5,363 bases of DNA from Bacteroidia bacterium (GTDB taxonomy: Bacteria; Bacteroidota; Bacteroidia; NS11-12g; UBA955), in contig JALRLA010000342.1 of NCBI GenBank assembly GCA_023254645.1, positions 1-5,363 on the forward strand. The letters are read 5' to 3'. How positions within the stretch are numbered: position 1 is the stretch's first letter; each line of letters begins with the position of its first letter. A program made the translations under genes and the position numbers. Under the pieces are notes generated by a model, which was not told the DNA's origin, did not search any database, and worked only from the letters and a program-made list of their open reading frames with translations. Below, in pieces: positions 1-5,363 of the stretch.

Positions 1-117
1 AAGTACCATACGGTAGACATAAGTTATCTAAATCAAGTCGTAGGAAAGCCCAATGATCCAGAAAGTGAACAGTTTCTACTGAAGCCTGTCCAAAAAGATA
101 CACACTCTACGCAATAA
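1..117 (+). CDS. ftsQ: Cell division protein FtsQ, C-terminal end only
   Basis: An open frame enters from the left edge and stops at TAA 115-117, giving the last 38 residues of a protein. The visible piece reads KYHTVDISYLNQVVGKPN followed by a polar tail. The Y-x-x-[VI]-D-[IL]-x-Y-x-N-Q-V-V pattern matches the end of the periplasmic beta domain of Bacteroidota FtsQ as I know it. FtsQ is a single-pass inner-membrane protein that recruits other divisome components (FtsB and FtsL in E. coli) at the division site. Its place directly before ftsA fits the usual ftsQ-ftsA-ftsZ order of the dcw cluster. Only six bases separate its stop from the ftsA start, and the two frames are the same. The signal anchor and POTRA domain lie outside the window, so the identity rests on a short tail plus gene order. 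Confidence 0.8.
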   Translation, partial: KYHTVDISYLNQVVGKPNDPESEQFLLKPVQKDTHSTQ

Positions 118-123
118 TCCTCT

Positions 124-1497
124 ATGACACAACACAACTCTCAGATTATCGTCGGATTAGACATTGGAACCACCAAGGTTTGCGCCATTGTTGGTCAAAT
201 GGCCGAGAACGGTAAAATAAACGTTCTAGGCATGGGAAAAGCCCCCTCTCAAGGTGGTGTTTCTCGTGGCATGGTAGCCAATGTGAGCAAAGCCGTACAA
301 GCCATTGAATTGGCCATTACCGAAGCCGTGCGCCAAAGCCAAGTTTCGATTAAAACCGTTTTCGTCGGCATTGCTGGGCATCACATCAAAAGCTTGCAGC
401 ATCGTGGTTCTTTGAGCCGCAAAATGTGGGACGAAGAAATTTCCCAGGCCGAGCTCGATACCCTCGAGTCAGAAATGGAGAACTTGGCCCTGTCTCCAGG
501 TTTGGAAATCCTGCACGTATTGCCCCAAGAATACCGCATTGACAACGAAGATGGCATCAAAGACCCTGTGGGCCGCGTGGGTGTTCGCGTAGAGTGCAAT
601 TACCACATCATTACCGGTGAAACATCAGCGGCCAAAACCATTTTCATGGCCGTTCGCCGTGCCGGCTTGGAAGTCGCAGATTTGATCGTAGAACCTGTAG
701 CTTCTGCGGCTGCTGTGTTGAGCGAGCCTGAAATGGAAGCGGGTGTGGCCTTGGTCGACATCGGAGGCGGCACCACCGACGTCTGTATTTTCGAAGACGG
801 TTTCATTCGCCATACCGCTATCATTCCCATTGCGGGTGATCGCATCACCAAAGACTTGCAAGAAGCCTTTGGTATATTGAAAGACCAAGCCGAAGTCGTC
901 AAAACCCATTACGGGTCTTGCTACCCCACTGAGGCCATGAAGAACGAAGTAGTAGTCGTACCCGGATTGCCAGGTCGCCAGCCCCGTGAAATCTCTTTGT
1001 ACGCCATCAGCCAGGTCATTCGTGCCCGTGTGGAAGACATCATCTCCAAAGTCGATTTTGAAATCGAAGTCAGCGGCCTACGCCAGCGTTTGGCAGGGGG
1101 AATTGTATTGACCGGAGGCGGTTCCAGCATGAAGGATGTAACACAACTCTTCAACTACCAAATTGGACTCGAAGTTCACATTGGCCGTCCCGGCCAACAC
1201 TTGGGCAAGGGCATGATCGAAGAAGTGCGCAACCCCATGTACGCCACCGGTATTGGATTGGTCATGAAAGGATTTGAACTGGCTGCCAAAACCCAACTCC
1301 AACTTTCCCAAAACGAGCCCTTGTCCAACACGACTGTTGGGCCCGAAGTATCACCCTCATACGACGAAGACATTTCCGAGCCTCTTCCCATCGATGACAA
1401 CCCCGGCAAGCGCCAAACTTGGATTCAGGGCGTGATCAACTGGGGCAAAAGCATGCAAGATTGGGTCAACGAAGACTTCGACGATAAAATGAACTAA
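124..1497 (+). CDS. ftsA: Cell division protein FtsA, actin-like membrane tether of the Z-ring
   Basis: FtsA is an actin-fold ATP-binding protein that holds FtsZ filaments to the inner face of the cytoplasmic membrane and signals to the septal wall machinery. The 457-residue product has the first phosphate loop at 11-24 (GLDIGTTKVCAIVG), the FtsA-specific 1C/SHS2 region at about 85-165, the second phosphate loop at 209-220 (ALVDIGGGTTDV) and the adenosine-binding motif at about 325-335 (GGIVLTGGGSS). A variable polar linker (about 390-428) leads to a C-terminal amphipathic helix at about 431-448, with Trp433, Trp440 and Trp447 on one face. This helix is the expected membrane-targeting sequence. 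The protein is somewhat longer than E. coli FtsA (420 residues), mostly in the C-terminal linker. The ATG at 124 is the first start after the in-frame ftsQ stop, and GLDIGTT falls at the normal distance from it. The leader (TCCTCT) has no Shine-Dalgarno sequence. Expression is probably coupled to ftsQ and ftsZ. Confidence 0.97.
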   Translation: MTQHNSQIIVGLDIGTTKVCAIVGQMAENGKINVLGMGKAPSQGGVSRGMVANVSKAVQAIELAITEAVRQSQVSIKTVFVGIAGHHIKSLQHRGSLSRKMWDEEISQAELDTLESEMENLALSPGLEILHVLPQEYRIDNEDGIKDPVGRVGVRVECNYHIITGETSAAKTIFMAVRRAGLEVADLIVEPVASAAAVLSEPEMEAGVALVDIGGGTTDVCIFEDGFIRHTAIIPIAGDRITKDLQEAFGILKDQAEVVKTHYGSCYPTEAMKNEVVVVPGLPGRQPREISLYAISQVIRARVEDIISKVDFEIEVSGLRQRLAGGIVLTGGGSSMKDVTQLFNYQIGLEVHIGRPGQHLGKGMIEEVRNPMYATGIGLVMKGFELAAKTQLQLSQNEPLSNTTVGPEVSPSYDEDISEPLPIDDNPGKRQTWIQGVINWGKSMQDWVNEDFDDKMN

Positions 1498-1509
1498 GAA
1501 CCTCCTGTT

Positions 1510-2901
1510 ATGTCACAACCCTTTGTACCTGCCGTAGATCGTTTCGAAGGCAATTTGATAAAAGTAATTGGTGTCGGTGGCGGCGGAAGCAACGCCGTCA
1601 ACTACATGTACCAACACGGCATTGAAGGAGTAGACTTTTTCGTCTGCAACACCGATGCCCAAGCCCTCAAATACAGCCCTGTACCCAACCGCATTCAACT
1701 CGGCTTGGAATTGACCCAAGGCCTCGGCGCTGGCTCCCAACCCGAAATGGGTGAAAAATCAGCTGTCGAGAGTTTGGAAGAATTGCGGCGCCTATTGGAA
1801 GGCAATACCAAAATGGTATTTGTCACTGCCGGCATGGGCGGTGGTACCGGAACCGGAGCGGCTCCTGTGATTGCCAAGTTGGCCCAAGAGATGGGCATCT
1901 TGACCGTCGGAATCGTGACCATTCCCTTTGAAGACGAAGGACCTCAGCGCATCAACCAAGCCAACGAAGGCGTGGAATCGCTACGCCCTCACGTTGATGC
2001 ATTGCTCACCATTTGCAACGACCGCATCGTCGACATGTACGGCGATCTAACCATAGGACAAGCATTTTCCAAGGCCGACGATATTCTCTGCACCGCTGCC
2101 AAAGGCATTGCCGAAATCATCACACGCCCTGGCCAAATCAACGTGGATTTCATGGATGTATTGACAGCCATGCGCAAGAGCGGACGCGCCATTTTGGGTA
2201 CTGGAGTAGCCAGCGGGGAAAACCGTGCAGAAACCGCCGTTAAAATCGCTTTGGATAGCCCCTTGCTCGACAACGTTCGCATCAAAGGCGCCCAACACCT
2301 GTTGGTGAACTTCACCTACGGCGATCAAGAGCCCTTGATGAGCGAAACCCGCGCTGTCAAGCGCTATTTGCAAGAAGAAGCCGGCCACTCGGCCCACCTA
2401 AAAATGGGCATTACCCAAGACGAAAGCTTGGGCGACCGCATTTCCATTACCGTTATTGCCACCGGCTTTGAAAACCAAGCCCAGCGCGAACTGCCCTTCA
2501 GCCATGCTCCGGCACAATCTGCTCAGGAAGTCCCAGCTGCCATGGTGGAAGAAGCCACAGTAGCGGCTGCACCTGCTGAAGCTCCTGCCGCCCCTGCTGG
2601 CATGTTCCAGCCCCGTGTAGTGGAAAGCCACGAACCCTTAAACCCCGAACCTGCCTCACACAGCCAGAATGCGTATGAAGGTCCATACGGCAATAACATA
2701 CCCAACCGCCGTAACGAGCGCGAGAACCTCTTGGACAACGACTTGGACGTTCCTGCCTACTTGCGCAAAGGAGTGGTATTGGCTTCGGCACCAGCCAGCG
2801 ATGCCCGCGATGTATCGCGCATCACCATCGGCGAGGAGAGTGGAGACGGGCGCGACATGACCGTTCGTCCCAACCGACACTTGCACGACAATGTAGACTA
2901 A
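1510..2901 (+). CDS. ftsZ: Cell division protein FtsZ, tubulin-like GTPase
   Basis: FtsZ is the bacterial tubulin homologue that assembles GTP-dependent protofilaments into the cytokinetic ring. The 463-residue product has the N-terminal nucleotide motif [10 protein letters not shown] (21-30), NTDAQAL (47-53) and the tubulin signature GGGTGTG (110-116). The T7 synergy loop includes Asn211, Asp213 and Asp216 (NVDFMD), so the catalytic acidic residues for GTP hydrolysis are intact. The folded core ends near 325. A disordered linker follows (about 325-408), Ala/Pro-rich at 332-366. The partner-binding C-terminal peptide is [10 protein letters not shown] at 411-420, equivalent to the E. coli LDIPAFLRK segment that binds FtsA and ZipA. 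A further 43 residues follow it, ending in LHDNVD, a tail I recall from Bacteroidota FtsZ. The start lies 12 bases after the ftsA stop, in the same frame, with CCTCCT in the leader instead of a purine-rich ribosome binding site. It is the last gene of its operon. Confidence 0.98.
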   Translation: MSQPFVPAVDRFEGNLIKVIGVGGGGSNAVNYMYQHGIEGVDFFVCNTDAQALKYSPVPNRIQLGLELTQGLGAGSQPEMGEKSAVESLEELRRLLEGNTKMVFVTAGMGGGTGTGAAPVIAKLAQEMGILTVGIVTIPFEDEGPQRINQANEGVESLRPHVDALLTICNDRIVDMYGDLTIGQAFSKADDILCTAAKGIAEIITRPGQINVDFMDVLTAMRKSGRAILGTGVASGENRAETAVKIALDSPLLDNVRIKGAQHLLVNFTYGDQEPLMSETRAVKRYLQEEAGHSAHLKMGITQDESLGDRISITVIATGFENQAQRELPFSHAPAQSAQEVPAAMVEEATVAAAPAEAPAAPAGMFQPRVVESHEPLNPEPASHSQNAYEGPYGNNIPNRRNERENLLDNDLDVPAYLRKGVVLASAPASDARDVSRITIGEESGDGRDMTVRPNRHLHDNVD

Positions 2902-2933
2902 ATCACAAGTTTAGTAGTGTGTTTCATAGATGG

Positions 2934-2959
2934 AAAGGGCCTCCGCAAGGAGGCCTTTT
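2934..2959 (-). terminator. Same hairpin read from the opposite strand, possible terminator for the glycosyltransferase transcript
   Basis: Read on the minus strand, the hairpin lies about 53 bases after the stop codon of the glycosyltransferase gene. The 11-bp stem is the same, but the 3' arm runs into CTTTCC rather than a long T-run, so termination in this direction should be weaker. No other terminator-like structure lies between the two convergent genes, which is the main reason for proposing a shared role. This is inference. Confidence 0.4.
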
Positions 2960-2961
2960 CT
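2934..2961 (+). terminator. Rho-independent terminator of the ftsQ-ftsA-ftsZ unit
   Basis: GGCCTCC (2938-2944) and GGAGGCC (2949-2955) form a perfect 7-bp stem around a GCAA loop, a stable GNRA tetraloop. The stem extends by one G-T wobble and three A-T pairs into the flanking AAA (2934-2936) and the T-run at 2956-2959. It begins 33 bases after the ftsZ stop codon. The rest of the gap between ftsZ and the convergent glycosyltransferase gene (2902-3011) shows no gene or promoter that I can support. Confidence 0.92.
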
Positions 2962-3011
2962 GCGTTTAAGGGGCATGTGCAGGGGAAAAATTGGCCTCAA
3001 GATGGCAACCG

Positions 3012-4265
3012 CTAGAGAGAATCGTAGAGCTTCCGGTACTGATCCACAACCGCATCAAAGGAATAGGTAACTTGAGCAAAAGCACGTGCGGCAGAACTCA
3101 TTTGCTGGCGCTGCTGTACGCTCTTTCCCATAAAGGCCTGTGCCGCTTGACGCAAACCTTGCGTATCGCCTGGTTCTACTACCCATCCGGTATGACCATC
3201 TTGGATCATTTCGGGAATTCCACCTACGCCAAAGGCTAGAACAGGTGTTCCGCAACTCAAGGCTTCCATGACCGTCGTGGGCAAATTGTCGTTTCGCGTG
3301 GGGGTCACGTACAAATCAGAGGCGCGATACACCGACACCAAATCATCGGCTTCGCTCAAGAATCCAGCTTCTACAAAGGGGCCTTTCAAACCCAAATCTC
3401 CTACCCGATTTTGGCCCACCAGGAGAGCTTGCACCTTTTGACCGGCCTCTACAAGAGCATTGAACAACTGAACAAACTCGGGAAAGCCTTTGTAGGGGTT
3501 GGCCAAATTGGCTGATGAAAACAGAAGGACGGTGGCCTCAGGATTGAGGTTCCAGCGGCGGCGTTCAGCCGCCGCCTCGCCCGGAGCGAAGCGGAGGGCG
3601 TCAATGCCATTGGGAATGACCTGAATCTCATGAACCAAGTCTTGTGCAACGGCGCTACGCGCCGCCTTCCCCGCCAACCATGCAGAAGGTGCTACAAATT
3701 GAAGCTGCTTTTGCCCAGCCCAAAGCCTGTGTTTGTGCGCCAATCGACGCTTGGCCAAATCAGAACCCGACTTCAACAAGGGGCAGGTCTGGCAATCGCT
3801 TTCCAATCCCTTACAGTCTGAAGGGTGGTAGCATCCGCCGGTGAACGGCCAAAGATCGTGGCAGGTCCATACAATCGGTTTGCCCGAGTCGATCAAGCGC
3901 TGCAAACCTCGCATAGAAAGCAGGCCCTTGTTGACCCAGTGCAGGTGCAAGATGTCAGCATCTTGCCAGCCCGGAATCTCATCCAATCCTACATAGGCGT
4001 GGGAGAATAGAAAGCGCTGAGCCGCCGAGGCCTCATGGGCCAAAAAATGTGCCTTTTCAGCCGCGTGGTAACCGAAGGCCTTGGCCTTGTTCAGAAGAGA
4101 AGAAGCATACAACTCATAACCAGCGCCAGCTTGACCCGTGAATACAAAGTGGCGGGCCTGAATGCCGGGCATGGCATTCTGGGCTTCTACCAAGCGCTGA
4201 GCCACCACAAAAGCCCCTCCCGAAGAGGAAGCATTCACGTGGAGTATGCGCAAGGGTTGAGTCAT
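3012..4265 (-). CDS. Glycosyltransferase family 4 (GT-B fold, WcaC-like with cysteine cluster)
   Basis: This 417-residue protein is predicted to transfer a sugar from a nucleotide-sugar donor to a lipid-linked or polysaccharide acceptor on the cytoplasmic side. The N-terminal domain opens with RILHVNASSSGGA (6-18), the Gly-rich acceptor-side loop of GT-B enzymes. ILHLHW is at 105-110 and TCHDLWPFTGGC at 134-145. The C-terminal donor domain has IPNGID (217-222), Lys259 in NPYKG, and DNLPTTVMEALSCGTPV (326-342). In the usual E-x7-E donor motif the first position is Asp326 and the second Glu334. Asp is, as I recall, common in this subgroup, so the enzyme should be active. Cys145, Cys151, Cys158 and Cys161 follow the HDLWP motif and look like a structural metal site or disulfide-prone loop. 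No signal peptide or membrane segment is seen. It is 35 bases downstream of the MFS gene on the same strand and probably co-transcribed with it. The ATG start has no Shine-Dalgarno sequence. Sugar and acceptor cannot be read from sequence. Confidence 0.93.
   Translation of the reverse strand: MTQPLRILHVNASSSGGAFVVAQRLVEAQNAMPGIQARHFVFTGQAGAGYELYASSLLNKAKAFGYHAAEKAHFLAHEASAAQRFLFSHAYVGLDEIPGWQDADILHLHWVNKGLLSMRGLQRLIDSGKPIVWTCHDLWPFTGGCYHPSDCKGLESDCQTCPLLKSGSDLAKRRLAHKHRLWAGQKQLQFVAPSAWLAGKAARSAVAQDLVHEIQVIPNGIDALRFAPGEAAAERRRWNLNPEATVLLFSSANLANPYKGFPEFVQLFNALVEAGQKVQALLVGQNRVGDLGLKGPFVEAGFLSEADDLVSVYRASDLYVTPTRNDNLPTTVMEALSCGTPVLAFGVGGIPEMIQDGHTGWVVEPGDTQGLRQAAQAFMGKSVQQRQQMSSAARAFAQVTYSFDAVVDQYRKLYDSL
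3555..3600. repeat. GC-rich palindromic patch inside the glycosyltransferase gene
   Basis: GCGGCGGC (3555-3562) and GCCGCCGC (3568-3575) form a perfect 8-bp inverted repeat around GTTCA. A second, weaker pair, CGCCC (3578-3582) and GGGCG (3596-3600), follows at once. The patch is far richer in G+C than the sequence on either side. It encodes the linker after the NGID motif (about residues 222-237, ALRFAPGEAAAERRR) between the two Rossmann-like domains, a position that varies freely in GT4 enzymes. The coding frame is not disturbed. Confidence 0.45.
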
Positions 4266-4300
4266 GAACTATCAAAATACGGCTACATGGGCCGAAATGC

Positions 4301-5363
4301 CTAAGGTTTAGGCGCAGCATCCACCAGACGCCGCGACAGCAGCAATGCCAATACCCATACCGCCAGCATCAACAATCCGCCCATCCAGTAAGGAGCGGTG
4401 AAGTGCTGCAGGTACAAATAACCGGCAAATAGCGGGCCAATGCTGCGGGCCAAGGAACCTATGCTTTGCATGCTGCCCAGCATTTGACCCTGAATGTCTT
4501 TAGGGGTATTGATCGACACCAAAGAATTGATCGAGGGCATCAACATTCCATTACCCACGGAGAGCAACAGCACAGCTATCACTTGCACCAAGTAAAAATT
4601 CTCCTTGCTGGGAAGGGGCATGATGGTCAAGCCAATGGCCACCATGGGCGCACCGATCATGAGCATTTTCTTTAGACCCAAAATGCGTTGGAAATGGCGA
4701 ATCAAGCCACCCTGAACGATGGCCGTACAGACGCCAATCAATCCGAAAATATTGCCGATGGCCACCTTGCTCAATCCGTAGTGTTCTTCCCACAAGATGG
4801 AGGCGTTGATGTTCATCATGGAAAAGGCCGCGATGTACAAGAAGTTGATGACCATGAGTTCAGAAATCACTTCCAACTTCAGAGCCTTACCCATGCCTTT
4901 GAAGGTATCCAAAGGGCTGCGCTTCTTCACCGATTTTTCGCTCAAGGATTCCGGCAATAGGAACCAGGCAAGAACGAAATTCAACAGGCACAATCCGGCC
5001 GAGAAACTACCCAACCAAAACAGGCCGTTGTCACCACCCAAGTGGAACATCCAACCGCCCAAGGGAGGGCCGAACACAAAACCCAAGCCAAAGGCCGCGC
5101 CGATGATACCCATGCGAGAAGCTCGTTCTTCGGGGCTTGTGATGTCGGCAATGTAGGCCTGAGCGGCCGCCAAGTTGGCTGAGCCAAAGCCCGAAACCAA
5201 ACGGCTGATCAGCAGGGCATAGAAAGTACCCGCTAGACCGAACAAGAAATAACCCAGGGCATTGATCAAGATGCTGATCAAAATGATGGGACGGCGCCCC
5301 ACACGGTCTGACCATGCACCCAAGAGGGGAGCAAAGATGAACTGCATGAGCGAGAACACGCCA
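4301..5363 (-). CDS. MFS transporter, TetA-like drug:H+ antiporter family (N-terminus outside window)
   Basis: This is a 12-helix major facilitator superfamily exporter of the inner membrane; about 354 codons are visible. Numbering from the GTG at 5359, it runs from the end of helix 2 to helix 12. Motif A, GAWSDRVGRR, is at 14-23, at the normal place between helices 2 and 3. AYIADITSPEERA (68-80) closely resembles the same loop in TetA proteins. GLGFVFGPPLGG (91-102) fits antiporter motif C in helix 5. A basic central loop (about 136-165) separates the two six-helix halves. SLVSINTPKDIQGQMLGSMQS (279-299) is the C-half counterpart of the helix 4-5 loop. The frame is open to the window edge and helix 1 is missing, so the GTG is internal and the true start lies beyond 5363. 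Family resemblance suggests proton-coupled export of a small hydrophobic compound. TetA-like proteins without tetracycline activity are widespread, so no resistance is claimed. It is followed by the glycosyltransferase gene on the same strand. Confidence 0.92.
   Translation of the reverse strand, partial: GVFSLMQFIFAPLLGAWSDRVGRRPIILISILINALGYFLFGLAGTFYALLISRLVSGFGSANLAAAQAYIADITSPEERASRMGIIGAAFGLGFVFGPPLGGWMFHLGGDNGLFWLGSFSAGLCLLNFVLAWFLLPESLSEKSVKKRSPLDTFKGMGKALKLEVISELMVINFLYIAAFSMMNINASILWEEHYGLSKVAIGNIFGLIGVCTAIVQGGLIRHFQRILGLKKMLMIGAPMVAIGLTIMPLPSKENFYLVQVIAVLLLSVGNGMLMPSINSLVSINTPKDIQGQMLGSMQSIGSLARSIGPLFAGYLYLQHFTAPYWMGGLLMLAVWVLALLLSRRLVDAAPKP

Noticed and set aside
2047..2397. 116-codon open frame on the - strand, antisense to ftsZ
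   Set aside because: It lies entirely inside the conserved FtsZ core and shows no motif; it is a by-product of codon bias in ftsZ.
2991..3239. 82-codon open frame on the + strand beginning just after the ftsZ terminator
   Set aside because: Most of it is antisense to the conserved C-terminal part of the glycosyltransferase; no promoter or ribosome binding site precedes it and the product resembles nothing I know.
4273..4279. Minus-strand TATTTTG before the glycosyltransferase start, as a Bacteroidota TAnnTTTG promoter element
   Set aside because: It is one base short of the consensus, no TTG element lies at the expected distance upstream, and it is only a few bases from the start codon.
4280..4294. 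CGGC/GCCG hairpin between the MFS and glycosyltransferase genes as a terminator or attenuator
   Set aside because: The stem is only four base pairs with a seven-base loop, too weak to support, although a short T-rich run follows it on the minus strand.
4797..5156. 119-codon open frame on the + strand, antisense to the MFS gene
   Set aside because: It has no recognisable domain, its composition is what the opposite frame of a membrane protein gives, and the minus-strand frame has clear MFS motifs throughout.
5357..5359. GTG as the start codon of the MFS gene
   Set aside because: The residues after it are already late helix 2 and motif A, and the frame stays open to the window edge, so the real start is upstream, outside the window.

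Overview
The window comes from the chromosome of a member of the Bacteroidota, by inference from the proteins. The FtsZ tail ends in LHDNVD, which I recall from Bacteroidota FtsZ proteins. The FtsA and FtsZ sequences are Bacteroidota-like. None of the visible start codons has a Shine-Dalgarno sequence, which is usual in that phylum. Base composition looks close to half G+C, with many TTG leucine codons. I cannot name the family or genus from this stretch.

Left part (1-2961, + strand): this is the 3' end of the division and cell wall (dcw) cluster, in the order ftsQ (last 38 codons only), ftsA, ftsZ. The genes are 6 and 12 bases apart and all lie in the same reading frame, so they form one transcription unit. 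FtsZ polymerises into the cytokinetic ring, FtsA ties the ring to the inner membrane, and FtsQ links it to the periplasmic part of the divisome. A strong GC-rich hairpin with a T-run 33 bases after ftsZ closes the unit.

Right part (2962-5363, - strand): two genes run toward ftsZ. The upstream one, cut by the window edge, encodes an MFS transporter resembling the TetA drug:H+ antiporters. The downstream one, 35 bases further on, encodes a cytosolic GT-B glycosyltransferase of family GT4, of the WcaC-like type with a cysteine cluster. The pair is probably co-transcribed and converges on ftsZ across the shared hairpin.

The window is mostly ordinary. I found no mobile element, CRISPR array, RNA gene or evident novel system. 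The points worth a second look are the amphipathic tail of FtsA with three heptad-spaced tryptophans, the FtsZ partner-binding peptide sitting 43 residues inside the C-terminus, a very GC-rich palindromic patch in the glycosyltransferase gene, and the pyrimidine-rich leaders of ftsA and ftsZ.
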